A stretch of DNA of 64,000 bases from Ectopseudomonas chengduensis (GTDB lineage: Bacteria; Pseudomonadota; Gammaproteobacteria; Pseudomonadales; Pseudomonadaceae): positions 62,001 to 126,000 of the forward strand of contig NZ_JACFYZ010000004.1 of assembly GCF_015712065.1 (NCBI RefSeq), in the 5' to 3' direction. Position 1 is the first letter of the stretch, and each line of letters starts with the position of its first letter. Both the position numbers and the translations under genes were made by a program. Shown in pieces: positions 50,553 through 61,114 of this stretch. Below the pieces are notes generated by a model. That model did no database searches, was not told where the DNA came from, and was given only the letters and a program-made list of their open reading frames with translations.

Positions 50553-51266
50553 TTGAGCTCCGTGCCCGCGTCCCCGAATGCCACCCAGGCAGCCAATGCC
50601 GTCGCCGAAAGCGTCCAGTACCAAGGCCGCAAGGCCAGTCGTCAGGGCAGCGAGCAGCGCCGCCAGGCGATTCTCGATGCCGCCATGCGCATCATCGTGC
50701 GCGATGGCGTGCGCGCCGTGCGCCATCGCGCTGTGGCGGCCGAGGCGCAGGTACCCTTGTCAGCCACGACCTACTATTTCAAGGACATCGATGACCTGAT
50801 CACCGATACCTTCGCCCAGTTCGTCGAGCGCAGCGCCGCGCAGATGGCGGCATTCTGGGCCGGGACCCAGGGCGTGCTGGAGGAGATGGTCGGGCGCCTG
50901 GATGGCAGCGAGCAGGCGCGTCGGCAATTGGCTGACGAAATCGCCGCTCTGGCGGTGCAGTACGTGCAGCGTCAGTTGCGTGAGCGTCGTGATCACCTGA
51001 TCGCCGAGCAGGCATTCCAGCAGGAAGCCTTGCTCAATCCACGACTGCGCGAGCTGGTGCGAGCTCACCGGCAGATCCTGCAGCAGGGGGTCACCCACTT
51101 CTTCGAGGTACTGGGCTCGCGCCAGCCTGAACAGGATGCCGTGCTGTTGACGGCCGCCATCGTGCGGATGGAGTATCAGGGCCTGCTAGACGGTGTAGAG
51201 CACCTGGACAGCCAAGGAATGCTGGCCATCCTTAAACGCTACATGAATCTGGTTCTGGGGTTGTAA
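50553..51266 (+). CDS. TetR family transcriptional regulator
   Basis: 237 residues. Flexible first 30 residues, then a TetR helix-turn-helix (RRQAILDAAMRIIVRDGVRA, then VRHRAVAAEAQVPLSATTYYF), ligand domain after residue 90. Start called at TTG 50553 behind AGAGGG; GTG 50562 is a real alternative. Target unknown; it precedes the lipoprotein gene by 43 bases, so the following genes are candidates. Confidence 0.85.
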   Translation: MSSVPASPNATQAANAVAESVQYQGRKASRQGSEQRRQAILDAAMRIIVRDGVRAVRHRAVAAEAQVPLSATTYYFKDIDDLITDTFAQFVERSAAQMAAFWAGTQGVLEEMVGRLDGSEQARRQLADEIAALAVQYVQRQLRERRDHLIAEQAFQQEALLNPRLRELVRAHRQILQQGVTHFFEVLGSRQPEQDAVLLTAAIVRMEYQGLLDGVEHLDSQGMLAILKRYMNLVLGL

Positions 51267-51309
51267 ACCGTCGATCATCGGGTCGAACGGCCTTCACAAG
51301 GAGAGCGTA

Positions 51310-51861
51310 ATGAAAGCCTGGCGCGCATTGGTCGCCCTGTCCTTCCTGCTGTTGAGTGGTTGCCTGGTCACCTTCAAGGACCCGATTCCGGCCAACGAGG
51401 CTGCCCCGATACCTCTGCTGGGCGAATGGACCCGGCAGGACGAGTGGGGCGACCAGCTATTTCTGGAGATCACCCGTGCCGGCTCCAACCTCTACCTGGC
51501 GCGTATCTATGAAGGCAGCGCGGACAACGAAAGCAGCTTCGAGGAGTTCGGTTTCACCGTCGCTCATCATGGCCGCCGCTGGTACCTCTCGGCGGGCCTG
51601 CCGAAGAGCCTGGGGGCCAACTTCGCCATTGCCGGTTTCGAGTTGACCAAGGACAACGAGCTGGTGCTGTACAACCTCGACACCGACCGCATTCTCCAGG
51701 ATATGGAAAAGGGCCTGCTGGAAGGGCAGACCGTTTCCATGCCCGAAGCGGACGGCGCTTTGATCACCAGCCCGCTGGACAAGGTGTTCGCTTACCTCGA
51801 CGACCCGGCCAATGCCGACCTGTTCGTCGAAGTGGCGCGTTATCAGCGGGCCGCCGAGTAG
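51310..51861 (+). CDS. Lipoprotein of unknown function
   Basis: 183 residues. Signal peptide with lipobox LLSGC; +2 residue Leu argues for the outer membrane. Mature region begins with a proline-rich stretch, then a beta-rich domain (GEWTRQDEWGDQLFLEITR, RRWYLSAGLPKSLG). No named domain. Preceded by AAGGAGAGCG. Nine bases before the QEGLA gene, likely one operon. Confidence 0.82.
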   Translation: MKAWRALVALSFLLLSGCLVTFKDPIPANEAAPIPLLGEWTRQDEWGDQLFLEITRAGSNLYLARIYEGSADNESSFEEFGFTVAHHGRRWYLSAGLPKSLGANFAIAGFELTKDNELVLYNLDTDRILQDMEKGLLEGQTVSMPEADGALITSPLDKVFAYLDDPANADLFVEVARYQRAAE

Positions 51862-51869
51862 GAACTGCA

Positions 51870-53159
51870 ATGAACAGCCAGCAGAAACTGGACGACTATC
51901 AGCTCTGTATCCGCGCCCTCAGTGACCGCATCGTCGAAGCACAAACGCCCATCCGGGTACTGGATGCGGTGAAGTGGGACGACGGCATCCGTGACGGCTT
52001 TCTCAAGGCCAAGGGCAAGCAGCCACCGGACGTGGATCGCGACTACTACCTGAGTCGGCCGCTGGCCTTCGATGCCGCCGTGAAGAAACTGGAATTCCAG
52101 AACATCGAGCGCGACATCACCCGTCAACTCGGCCAGTTCAACCCGGTCGGGCAGATCATGCGGCGCATGTGCAAGGAATACCGCATGGTCATCCGCATGC
52201 TCGAGGCGCGTGGTACCGAGGACTTCGGCCTGATCAGCCAGGAGCTGTATGGCGCTGCCTCCGACGCCTTTCATGCCGGTGATCCGACCCTGGCCGACCT
52301 CGGCCTGATGCTCTCGGACTACCTCAACAACATCGCTGCGCGTGGTGACCTGGAAGACGAGGCCAAGACCCTCGGTGCCAGTGATGCGGTGAATATCCTG
52401 CAGCAACGTCTGGCCGGGGTGTTCGGCGACGACACCATTCGCGTGTTCGAGTCCGACGGCATCCTTGCCGACGCGGCCGCTGGCGCCGATTACATCAAGA
52501 TCCGCAGCGATGCGCGTTTCAACGAGCGTGACGTCAAGGCGCTGGAAGTGCATGAAGGTCTGGTGCACGTCGGCACCACGCTCAACGGCCTCAACCAGCC
52601 GATCTGCACCTTCCTGGCCAAGGGCCCACCCTCATCGACGGTGACCCAGGAAGGTCTGGCCATTCTCATGGAAGTGATCGCCTTCGCCTCCTACCCGACC
52701 CGCCTGCGCAAGTTGACCAACCGCACCCGCGCCATCCACATGGCCGAGGAGGGCGCGGATTTTCTCGAGGTGTTCGAGTTCTTCCGCGAGCAGGGCTACG
52801 GCCTGGAAGGCGGCTACAGCAACGCCAGCCGGGTGTTCCGCGGCTCCTTGCCGACGGGCCTGCCGTTCACCAAGGACCTGTCCTACCTCAAGGGCTTCAT
52901 CCTGATCTACAACTACATCCAGCTGGCGGTGCGCAAAGGCAAGCTGGAGCAGATCCCGCTGCTGTTCTGCGGCAAGACCACCCTGGAAGACATGCGCACC
53001 CTGCGCAAACTGGTGGACGAGGGCCTGGTGCAGCCGCCCAAGTACCTGCCGCCGCAGTTTCAGGACATGAACGCCTTGTCGGCCTGGATGTGCTTCTCCA
53101 ACTTCCTCAACCATCTGAGCCTGGATCGCATCGAAGCGGACTACGCCAATATTCTCTGA
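51870..53159 (+). CDS. QEGLA/DUF1704 family protein, zincin-like
   Basis: 429 residues. Carries HEGLVH (His228, Glu229, His232), an HExxxH zincin motif, and TQEGLAILMEV (Glu261) as possible third ligand. The DUF1704 family has been named flavohemoglobin-expression modulating and is related to the eukaryotic MATCAP tyrosine carboxypeptidases. So a metallopeptidase is likely, but no bacterial substrate is known. Begins four bases... after the lipoprotein stop with only eight bases between, and is soluble. Confidence 0.87.
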   Translation: MNSQQKLDDYQLCIRALSDRIVEAQTPIRVLDAVKWDDGIRDGFLKAKGKQPPDVDRDYYLSRPLAFDAAVKKLEFQNIERDITRQLGQFNPVGQIMRRMCKEYRMVIRMLEARGTEDFGLISQELYGAASDAFHAGDPTLADLGLMLSDYLNNIAARGDLEDEAKTLGASDAVNILQQRLAGVFGDDTIRVFESDGILADAAAGADYIKIRSDARFNERDVKALEVHEGLVHVGTTLNGLNQPICTFLAKGPPSSTVTQEGLAILMEVIAFASYPTRLRKLTNRTRAIHMAEEGADFLEVFEFFREQGYGLEGGYSNASRVFRGSLPTGLPFTKDLSYLKGFILIYNYIQLAVRKGKLEQIPLLFCGKTTLEDMRTLRKLVDEGLVQPPKYLPPQFQDMNALSAWMCFSNFLNHLSLDRIEADYANIL

Positions 53160-53198
53160 ATCACACTGCACCTAGGGTGCGCCGCGCGCACCGCTGCC

Positions 53199-53219
53199 GT
53201 AGCCCGGATGAAATCCGGG
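53199..53219. repeat. Single GTAGCCCGGATG repeat arm
   Basis: One arm with a short internal hairpin (CCCGGAT/ATCCGGG). Preceded by a GGTGCGC-CGC-GCGCACC hairpin at 53176-53192. Occupies the gap after the QEGLA gene. Confidence 0.7.
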
Positions 53220-53238
53220 AAGCCTTGGAGACCGCCCC

Positions 53239-53985
53239 GTGCCCAGCCATCAACTCGAATACGAAATCCTCGGCGCGTCGGCGCAATCGGTGGAGATCAT
53301 CCTCGATCCTGGCGAGACGGTGATTGCCGAGGCCGGTGCGATGAACTACATGACCGACGGCGTGCGCTTCGAAACGCGCATGGGTGACGGTTCGTCCAGT
53401 GGTCTGCTGGGCAAGCTGTGGAGTGTCGGCAAGCGCATGCTCACCGGCGAATCGCTGTTCATGACCCATTTCAGCAATGCCGGCAAGAGTCAGGCGCGGG
53501 TCGCCTTCGCGGCGCCTTATCCGGGTACCGTGGTGCCCATCGACCTGGCGAAGATCGGCGGGCGCTTGATCTGCCAGAAAGACGCCTTCCTCTGCGCAGC
53601 ACATGGCACCCGCATCGGTATCAGCTTCGCCAAACGTCTGGGCGCCGGCTTCTTCGGCGGCGAGGGTTTCATCCTGCAGAAGCTCGAAGGTGACGGCCTG
53701 GCCTTCGTGCATGCCGGTGGCACGATGATCCGCAAGGAGCTGAACAATGAAACCCTGCGCCTGGACACCGGTTGCCTGGTGGCCTTCAGCAGCGGCATCG
53801 ATTACGACATCGCTCTGGCCGGCGGCCTGAAAAGCATGCTGTTCGGCGGCGAAGGCATCTTGCTGACCACGCTCAAAGGCACCGGTACGGTGTGGATTCA
53901 GAGCCTGCCGTTCTCGCGTCTGGCCGAGCGCGTCTATGCGGCGACCGTGCAGGCGCGCGAGGAGGTGCGCGCCAGTGGCAAGTAG
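53239..53985 (+). CDS. AIM24/TIGR00266 family protein
   Basis: 248 residues, all-beta. TIGR00266/AIM24 pattern: [18 protein letters not shown] near the N-terminus, [14 protein letters not shown] mid-way and [18 protein letters not shown] near the end. The family resembles a trimeric tail-like beta-helix; mitochondrial AIM24 helps organise cristae. Role here unknown. GTG start with TTGGAG eight bases upstream. Confidence 0.87.
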   Translation: MPSHQLEYEILGASAQSVEIILDPGETVIAEAGAMNYMTDGVRFETRMGDGSSSGLLGKLWSVGKRMLTGESLFMTHFSNAGKSQARVAFAAPYPGTVVPIDLAKIGGRLICQKDAFLCAAHGTRIGISFAKRLGAGFFGGEGFILQKLEGDGLAFVHAGGTMIRKELNNETLRLDTGCLVAFSSGIDYDIALAGGLKSMLFGGEGILLTTLKGTGTVWIQSLPFSRLAERVYAATVQAREEVRASGK

Positions 53986-54868
53986 CCTGCGAGCACTGGT
54001 CTTGCTGCTGGCCAGTCTGTGCTTGGCTGGTTGCAGCGGTCTGTTGTTCTACCCGGAGCCGGGTTTACCGATCACTCCGGCTCGCGCTGGCCTGGAATAC
54101 CGTGATATCGAACTGCGCGCCGCCGATGGCACGCGTCTGCATGCCTGGTGGTTGCCGGCCAAGGCTGGGGTGCAGGTCAAGGGCACGGTGCTACATCTGC
54201 ATGGCAATGGCGGCAATCTGGCCTGGCACCTGGGCGGCGTTCACTGGCTGCCGGAACAGGGCTATCAGGTACTGATGCTGGATTATCGCGGCTACGGTCT
54301 GTCCGAAGGCAAGCCGCGACTGCCGGAGGTCTACCAGGATATCGATGCGGCCTTTGCCTGGCTCGATCAGGCGCCGCAGGTGCAGGGCACGCCGCTTTTC
54401 CTGCTCGGGCAGAGCCTTGGTGGTGCGTTGGCCGTGCATTATCTGGCCGAGCATCCCGAGCGCCACTCGACCTTGCAGGCCATCGCACTGGACGGTGTGC
54501 CGGCCAGTTATCGCGACGTCGCCCGCCATGCGCTGAGCAAGTCCTGGTTGACCTGGCCGCTGCAGGTGCCGCTGTCCTGGCTGGTACCGGACGGCGACAG
54601 CGCGATTCACAGCATCGACCGACTCGCAGGCGCGCCCTTGCTGATCTATCAGAGTGTTGACGACGCGATCGTGCCGCTTTCCAATGGCCAGCGTTTGTAT
54701 CAAGCTGCGCGCCCGCCACGCGCCTTTCAGGCGACCCGTGGCCCGCACGTGCAAACCTTTGCCGAGCCCGCCTGGCGTCAGTCGCTACTGGCGTTCTTCG
54801 TCGCGCCGCAGGCCTACGTCGAGCGCCTGGGACCGGCTACCGAATCCGCAACAGAGAGTCCGCAATGA
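53975..54868 (+). CDS. Alpha/beta-hydrolase lipoprotein
   Basis: 297 residues. Lipobox LAGC with Cys20, then an alpha/beta hydrolase: oxyanion HLHGNGGN, nucleophile Ser147 in GQSLGG, Asp in SVDDAIVP and a late His in RGPHVQTF. Like the YfhR/BEM46 group; probably an envelope esterase or thioesterase. GTG 53975 overlaps the AIM24 gene by 11 bases and has GGAGG nine bases upstream; translation is coupled. Confidence 0.86.
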   Translation: MASSLRALVLLLASLCLAGCSGLLFYPEPGLPITPARAGLEYRDIELRAADGTRLHAWWLPAKAGVQVKGTVLHLHGNGGNLAWHLGGVHWLPEQGYQVLMLDYRGYGLSEGKPRLPEVYQDIDAAFAWLDQAPQVQGTPLFLLGQSLGGALAVHYLAEHPERHSTLQAIALDGVPASYRDVARHALSKSWLTWPLQVPLSWLVPDGDSAIHSIDRLAGAPLLIYQSVDDAIVPLSNGQRLYQAARPPRAFQATRGPHVQTFAEPAWRQSLLAFFVAPQAYVERLGPATESATESPQ

Positions 54869-55188
54869 CCGAACGTAACCCCATCCCCCTGATCCTCACG
54901 GGTGTCGCCAGCATCGTCGGCACCATTGGCGTGCTCTGGTACTACGGCTACGTGCATTTCGCCAAACCGGAAGATGCGCTGCTGCTGTCCGATTTCACCA
55001 TGCTCAAGACCGTTCCCGGTGAGGACTACAAGGTCTCGCTGAAACCGGCCAACCAGGTGGCGCAGTGCATCGATGGCGTGCTGGTATTGTTCGACATGCA
55101 GCAGAAGGGGCTGACCGGCGTGCTGGTGGACAACAAGAAGCAGGCGGTGCGCTGCATCGGCCAGGAAACCCCGGCCCTGGAGCAGTAA
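54865..55188 (+). CDS. Single-pass membrane protein, unknown
   Basis: 107 residues. One membrane helix (residues 7-27, IPLILTGVASIVGTIGVLWY), then a small periplasmic or cytoplasmic domain with two Cys (QCIDG, RCIGQ). ATG overlaps the hydrolase stop (ATGA). Last gene before a terminator. Confidence 0.78.
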   Translation: MTERNPIPLILTGVASIVGTIGVLWYYGYVHFAKPEDALLLSDFTMLKTVPGEDYKVSLKPANQVAQCIDGVLVLFDMQQKGLTGVLVDNKKQAVRCIGQETPALEQ

Positions 55189-55203
55189 GGCAAAACGCCA
55201 AAA

Positions 55204-55233
55204 AAGAAACCCGCCATCAGGCGGGTTTCTTCA
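55204..55233. terminator. Bidirectional terminator
   Basis: GAAACCCGCC-ATCA-GGCGGGTTTC, ten perfect pairs, A-run left and T-rich right, between convergent genes. Confidence 0.92.
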
Positions 55234-55247
55234 TTCCTGCATGGCTG

Positions 55248-56033
55248 TCAGGCGCCGGTAGCCGAACGCGGAGCGACCGGCTGGTTGTCGTTGGAGATGG
55301 TCACCTCCACACGACGGTTCTGTGCACGACCGGAGTCACTGGAGTTGTCCGCGACCGGATACTCCTTGCCATAACCCTGGGCGACGATGCGCGTCGGCTC
55401 CACGCCGGCGCGAATCAGTGCGCGACGTACGGACTCGGCGCGACGCTCGGACAGGCCCTGGTTGTAGCTGGGCGAGCCGACGCTGTCGGTATAACCCTCG
55501 ACGATCACCTGACGCTCCGGGTTTTCCTGGAGAAAGCGTGCCAGCTGGGTGACGTTGGGCAGTGCGCTGCTCTTGAGTTCGGCCTTGTTGAAGTCGAACA
55601 GGACGTCACCGAAGGTCACCAGGGTGCCGCGTTCGGTCTGCTTGGCGTTGAGGCTGTCCTGCAGCTTGCGGATCTGCGCGTCGCGAGCATCGAGCAGGGC
55701 CTGGGCGCGCTGCGCCGAGGAGTTCTTCAGCTCGGCTTCGGCGTTACGCAGGACGATGGTCTGCTTGGCTACCTCGACGCGCTTGTTGGTCAGGTAGGCC
55801 AGTTGGTCGACCTTCTTCTCGTCTTCCTTTTCCATGTAGGCCTTGTCGGCCTTGTTCAGCCATTCCTGGGCTTCCTTGGTTTCCAGCGCCGCGACCTTGC
55901 TCGCTTGCGGATCGCTCTGCAGCGAGGAGAAGTTGCTACGCGCCGACTCCAGGTTGGCATTGGGCTGGTGCGAGCAGGCGGCCAGGCCGACGCTCAGGGC
56001 CAGAAGGGCGGGGATCATCACGTGTTTACGCAT
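55248..56033 (-). CDS. OmpA-like lipoprotein with DUF4398 domain (LptF-like)
   Basis: 261 residues. Lipobox LAAC; DUF4398 helical domain (residues 25-120); OmpA peptidoglycan-binding domain (residues 135-245) with VIVEGYTDSVGSPSYNQGLS and QNRRVEVTI. Anchors the outer membrane to peptidoglycan. P. aeruginosa has a similar OmpA-like lipoprotein called LptF, induced by envelope stress. ATG 56033 has AAGGA seven bases before; ATG 56042 sits right on that site. Confidence 0.9.
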   Translation of the reverse strand: MRKHVMIPALLALSVGLAACSHQPNANLESARSNFSSLQSDPQASKVAALETKEAQEWLNKADKAYMEKEDEKKVDQLAYLTNKRVEVAKQTIVLRNAEAELKNSSAQRAQALLDARDAQIRKLQDSLNAKQTERGTLVTFGDVLFDFNKAELKSSALPNVTQLARFLQENPERQVIVEGYTDSVGSPSYNQGLSERRAESVRRALIRAGVEPTRIVAQGYGKEYPVADNSSDSGRAQNRRVEVTISNDNQPVAPRSATGA

Positions 56034-56080
56034 GGCGTTCATCCTTTGATCTGTCAGCGAATGGGTGGGGTGCATGCCGC

Positions 56081-56494
56081 TCACTGAGCGTTACGCATGC
56101 CTTCCTCACGCAGTTCCTGAACACCCTGACGGGCGTCCTGCAAAGCCTGCTCGGCTTTGGCGGCCTGGGCCTTGCGCTCGGCGAGTCGGGCATCCCACTC
56201 GGCCTGTTCAGCCAGGCGACGGGCCTTCTCATACTCTTTCTCGTGCATGGCCAGCTCGGCCTCTTTGAGCTTGTCCTGCGCGGACTTCATTTCCACGGCG
56301 GCAAACTCGGTACCGCCGGCGCTGATCGCCGAGTTCACGGCAGACTGCGTCACGGCGTATTGCTCGCTGGGCGGGTTACCCGCACAGCCAGCCAGTACCA
56401 GGCTGCTACCCAGTGCCAGGGCAGCCAGTTTGATCCCGTGCAGGCGGCTGCGCGGGGCTTTCTCGGTATGGGTCTTCATGGCGGCTAACTCCAT
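56081..56494 (-). CDS. DUF4398 lipoprotein
   Basis: 137 residues. Basic N-terminal extension, lipobox LAGC, then a helical DUF4398 domain (SAQDKLKEAELAMHEKEYEKA). Same helical domain as the N-terminal part of the next gene, 47 bases downstream, so the two are probably relatives and partners. ATG 56494 has AGGAG eight bases upstream, rather than ATG 56479. Confidence 0.86.
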   Translation of the reverse strand: MELAAMKTHTEKAPRSRLHGIKLAALALGSSLVLAGCAGNPPSEQYAVTQSAVNSAISAGGTEFAAVEMKSAQDKLKEAELAMHEKEYEKARRLAEQAEWDARLAERKAQAAKAEQALQDARQGVQELREEGMRNAQ

Positions 56495-56914
56495 TTGAAA
56501 CACTCCTATGAACGACGATATCCGTGGCAATTGGCCCATCGTGTAGCTCGTCTACCAAGGGGTTTGGCGATATTGGCGTGCCACGATGGCCTGCAGTTGG
56601 GACCGACAGGTTTTTCGAATAGTTCAGAAAAAAACACAGCGTGCTTATGATTTTATGGATGACTGGTCAGTCAACTATTTGCCTGTGACAAGGCCGCGGC
56701 ACGGCCTTCCATGCAGTTGGAAACGCTCTTTTGGCCCTTCTATATAAAGGTTTTGGTGGGTTTCTATGGGGCGAGGGAAGGCCCTGGCGCCCGCGCATTG
56801 CCGAAGGTGGGGGAGGCGCCGTGTCAGTGCGAAAAGTGCCGATCGGGAGACTTACGTTCTCCCTGAACGACTGGAATTGAACAATATGTCGAACGCAAAG
56901 AGTTGTTCAGGGCG
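56495..56914. other. Spacer between two minus-strand genes
   Basis: 420 bases, lower GC on its left half. Holds the AlgU-like promoter, a TGACTG-GT-CAGTCA palindrome (56660-56673), a stem GGGAGA/TCTCCC (56845-56863) and a 12-bp inverted repeat with one mismatch (56861-56872 and 56901-56912). Both stems stand just after the stop of the next gene. No gene seen. Confidence 0.65.
56598..56625 (-). promoter_or_regulatory. AlgU/RpoE-type promoter candidate
   Basis: On the minus strand, GAACTA (complement of 56620-56625), 17 bases, TCCCA (complement of 56598-56602). Compare GAACTT-N16/17-TCtgA. Located 100 bases upstream of the DUF4398 gene. Confidence 0.45.
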
Positions 56915-57259
56915 TCAATGGCTTATCTCTTTGCCCGGGTCACTCAGTTCACGCAGGTATTTGCGCGACAGCGCCAGAAAGCGCGGTGTGGGCCCTATGT
57001 CCTCGTACAGCGGGTCGCCTTGCTCGTCCAACGCTACGACCTTGCTGCCGCGCACGTAGGGTAGGCTGGCTTCGAGTTCCTCGAGCGCTGCGCCGATCAG
57101 TTCGCCGAGCAGTTCCTCGCTGTGGTGCTTGGGGTACATCTCGGTGAGCGCCGCCAGGCGAGCGGCCGACTCGACATTCAGATGAATGTGATAACGGGTC
57201 GGGGTCAGGTGCCCCTTGGCATTCTGTTCCCAGTGTTTTGCCAGTTCGCGAATTCTCAT
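56915..57259 (-). CDS. Conserved hypothetical protein (114 residues)
   Basis: Soluble protein opening MRIRELAKHWEQNAKG; a middle segment RYHIHLNVESAARLAALTEMYP resembles DNA/RNA-binding regulators' helices, and it ends in RFLALSRKYLREL. No domain I can name. ATG 57259 with GAGGAG eight bases upstream. Divergent from ppc; the first gene of its strand here. Confidence 0.78.
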   Translation of the reverse strand: MRIRELAKHWEQNAKGHLTPTRYHIHLNVESAARLAALTEMYPKHHSEELLGELIGAALEELEASLPYVRGSKVVALDEQGDPLYEDIGPTPRFLALSRKYLRELSDPGKEISH

Positions 57260-57426
57260 GTCGTTACTCCTCACGGGTGGCGCGGCTGATGCCGGCTAGC
57301 GCATCCACTACGCCTATCAGTAAGCCTAGTCCCAGCACGCAGGACTGCCTGGGTACGCGTCGCACCCTTGTAAGAAGTTGGCGCGCTGGGCACTCTGTTG
57401 ACACTGGATAGGAGAAGGAGTGCGAC

Positions 57427-60063
57427 ATGGCGGAAATCGATGCGCGCCTGCGTGAAGAGGTGCACCTGCTCGGCGAGCTGCTCGGGCATACCATCAGCAC
57501 CCAGTTGGGCGACGAGTTTCTCGACAAGATCGAACGCATACGCAAGTCGGCCAAGGCCGGTCGTCGTGGCTCTGCCGCGGGTGCCGAGCAGTTGACCAGC
57601 ACCTTGGGGGACCTGGGTGACGACGAACTGCTGCCGGTGGCACGGGCCTTCAATCAGTTTCTCAACCTGGCCAACATCGCCGAGCAGCAGCACCGTGTGC
57701 GTCGTCGCCGTGCCGGTGAGCCCGAGCCATTCGAGTTGCGCGTGCTCGACGAGCTGCTCGAACGCCTACTCGCCGCCGGGCAGGGCAGCGATGAGCTGGC
57801 GCGGCAACTGGGGCGTCTGGACATCGAACTGGTGCTGACTGCACACCCCACCGAAGTGGCGCGGCGTACGCTGATCCAGAAATACGATGCCATCGCCGCG
57901 CAGCTGACGGCACTGGATCACAGCGATCTGTTGCCAGCCGAGCGTGAACGCATCGCCCAGCGCCTGCAGCGGCTGATCGCCGAGGCCTGGCACACCGAGG
58001 AAATTCGTCGTAGCCGGCCCAGCCCGGTGGACGAAGCCAAGTGGGGTTTCGCTGTCATCGAACATTCGCTATGGCAGGCCGTGCCGCAGTTCCTGCGCCG
58101 TGCCGATCAGAGCCTGCAGGCCGCTACCGGCCTGCGTCTGCCGCTGGAGGCCGCACCGATTCGCTTCGCCTCGTGGATGGGCGGTGACCGTGACGGCAAC
58201 CCCAATGTCACCGCGCGCGTGACCCGTGAGGTGTTGCTGCTGGCGCGCTGGATGGCCGCCGATCTCTATCTGCGCGACGTCGACAATCTGGCCGCGGAAC
58301 TGTCCATGCAGCAGGCCAGTGACGAACTGCGCGCACAGGTGGGCGACAGTGCCGAACCGTACCGTGCCTTGCTCAAGCAACTGCGCGAGCGTCTGCGCGA
58401 AACGCGCAGCTGGGCGCAGCAGGCCCTCAGCGCCGATGTGGCGCCGAGTAATGCAGTGCTGCGCGACAACCATGAGCTGCTGGCACCGCTGCAGCTCTGC
58501 TACCAGTCGCTGCATGCCTGCGGCATGGGTGTGATTGCCGATGGTCCGTTGCTCGATTGCCTGCGCCGGGCAGCCACCTTCGGTCTGTTTCTGGTACGCC
58601 TCGATGTTCGTCAGGATTCCTCCCGGCACGCTGCGGCGATGTCGGAAATCACCGATTATCTCGGCCTCGGTCGCTACGCCGAATGGGATGAGGAGGCGCG
58701 TCTCAGTTTTCTCCAGCGCGAGCTGGATAACCGCCGGCCACTGCTGCCGAACGACTATCGTCCCTCGGCCGATACTGCCGAGGTGCTCGCCACCTGTCGT
58801 GAGGTGGCTGCCGCTCCCGCCGCCTCGCTGGGCTCCTACGTGATCTCCATGGCCGGTGCTGCCTCCGACGTGCTGGCCGTGCAAGTGCTGCTGAAAGAGG
58901 CCGGGTTGCGCCGGCCGATGCGGGTGGTGCCACTTTTCGAAACCCTGGCCGATCTGGACCACGCCGGGCCGGCCATCGACCGGCTGCTGGGGTTGCCCGG
59001 CTATCGCGCGCGGCTGCATGGCCCGCAGGAAGTGATGATCGGTTATTCCGATTCGGCCAAGGACGCCGGTACAACCGCGGCAGCCTGGGCGCAGTACCGC
59101 GCCCAGGAGGAACTGGTGCGCCTGTGTCGCGAGCGCCAGGTCGAACTGCTGCTGTTCCACGGTCGCGGTGGTACCGTTGGCCGTGGCGGTGGCCCCGCTC
59201 ATGCAGCCATTCTGTCGCAACCGCCGGGCTCGGTGGCGGGGCGCTTCCGCACCACCGAGCAGGGGGAAATGATCCGTTTCAAGTTCGGCCTGCCGGATAT
59301 CGCCGAGCAGAACCTCAACCTCTATCTGGCTGCAGTGCTGGAGGCCACGCTGCTGCCGCCACCGGCGCCAGAGCCAAGCTGGCGGGCGATGATGGACCGC
59401 CTTGCCGACGTCGGCGTGAAGGCCTATCGCGGCGTGGTGCGCGAGCATCCACAGTTCGTCGAGTATTTCCGCCAGGCCACGCCGGAGCAGGAGCTCGGCC
59501 GCTTGCCGCTGGGTAGTCGCCCGGCCAAGCGGCGCGAAGGCGGTGTGGAGAGCCTGCGGGCGATCCCGTGGATCTTCGCCTGGACCCAGACGCGACTGAT
59601 GCTGCCGGCCTGGCTCGGCTGGGAGCAGGCCCTGGGACAAGCCCTGCAAGGCGGTGATGCTGAGCTGCTGAAAAGCATGCGCGAACAATGGCCGTTCTTT
59701 CGTACCCGCATCGACATGCTGGAAATGGTCCTGACCAAAGCGGACGCCAATATCGCTGCCCTGTATGACGAGCGCCTAGTCGAACCGTCGCTGCAGGCGC
59801 TGGGTGCGCAGTTACGCGACCTATTGTCGCAGGCGTGCGCTGCCGTGCTGGAACTGACTGGCCAGTCGCGCCTGCTCGCACATAATCAGGAAACCCTGGA
59901 ATCGATCAGCGTGCGCAACACCTACCTCGACCCGCTGCATCTGTTGCAGGCCGAGCTGCTGGCGCGCTGCCGGCAACGTGAACAGGCGCCGGAGAGCCCT
60001 TTGGAGCAGGCGCTGCTGGTCAGCGTGGCGGGTATTGCAGCGGGCTTGCGCAACACCGGCTGA
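57427..60063 (+). CDS. ppc: Phosphoenolpyruvate carboxylase
   Basis: 878 residues. Carboxylates PEP to oxaloacetate, feeding the TCA cycle. Catalytic His in [25 protein letters not shown], Lys in [14 protein letters not shown], and the glycine loop [15 protein letters not shown]. Ends with the conserved NTG. ATG with GGAGAAGGAG upstream. Confidence 0.98.
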   Translation: MAEIDARLREEVHLLGELLGHTISTQLGDEFLDKIERIRKSAKAGRRGSAAGAEQLTSTLGDLGDDELLPVARAFNQFLNLANIAEQQHRVRRRRAGEPEPFELRVLDELLERLLAAGQGSDELARQLGRLDIELVLTAHPTEVARRTLIQKYDAIAAQLTALDHSDLLPAERERIAQRLQRLIAEAWHTEEIRRSRPSPVDEAKWGFAVIEHSLWQAVPQFLRRADQSLQAATGLRLPLEAAPIRFASWMGGDRDGNPNVTARVTREVLLLARWMAADLYLRDVDNLAAELSMQQASDELRAQVGDSAEPYRALLKQLRERLRETRSWAQQALSADVAPSNAVLRDNHELLAPLQLCYQSLHACGMGVIADGPLLDCLRRAATFGLFLVRLDVRQDSSRHAAAMSEITDYLGLGRYAEWDEEARLSFLQRELDNRRPLLPNDYRPSADTAEVLATCREVAAAPAASLGSYVISMAGAASDVLAVQVLLKEAGLRRPMRVVPLFETLADLDHAGPAIDRLLGLPGYRARLHGPQEVMIGYSDSAKDAGTTAAAWAQYRAQEELVRLCRERQVELLLFHGRGGTVGRGGGPAHAAILSQPPGSVAGRFRTTEQGEMIRFKFGLPDIAEQNLNLYLAAVLEATLLPPPAPEPSWRAMMDRLADVGVKAYRGVVREHPQFVEYFRQATPEQELGRLPLGSRPAKRREGGVESLRAIPWIFAWTQTRLMLPAWLGWEQALGQALQGGDAELLKSMREQWPFFRTRIDMLEMVLTKADANIAALYDERLVEPSLQALGAQLRDLLSQACAAVLELTGQSRLLAHNQETLESISVRNTYLDPLHLLQAELLARCRQREQAPESPLEQALLVSVAGIAAGLRNTG

Positions 60064-60268
60064 GGGCGGCAGTGCGCTGGCGGACAGCTGCCTGAGCTGC
60101 GCCGCGAAGCAGGTCCAGGCCGTCGCGAGGAGGGTTTTTATCCGACTTTTGGCGGCTTGTGCGCCTGGGGTGCGCTGTGTATCTTGAGCAGCCTTTTGGC
60201 CGCTACGGCTGCCGCACTACATTCAAGAGATTGGCCCCACGAGGCGAGTCCGACCGATTACTACATAA

Positions 60269-60934
<666 letters not shown>

Positions 60935-60960
60935 GTCCAGATCGCCCGTTGTCATCGCAG

Positions 60961-60990
60961 CAAGGCCCCGCAAGGGGCCTTGTTCGTTTA
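60961..60990 (+). terminator. Terminator of adk
   Basis: CAAGGCCCC-GCAA-GGGGCCTTG, nine perfect pairs, then TTCGTTTA. Confidence 0.9.
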
Positions 60991-61114
60991 TGGAACCTGA
61001 TACGTTCAGGTCGCTCTCAAGCATGGCCGTGCAATGCATGCCGGCTAGTATCGACGATGCAGCCTCCGGTCTGCGCCGGGGCGTGTCGATAACCTATAAG
61101 GAAGAGGGCATTCA

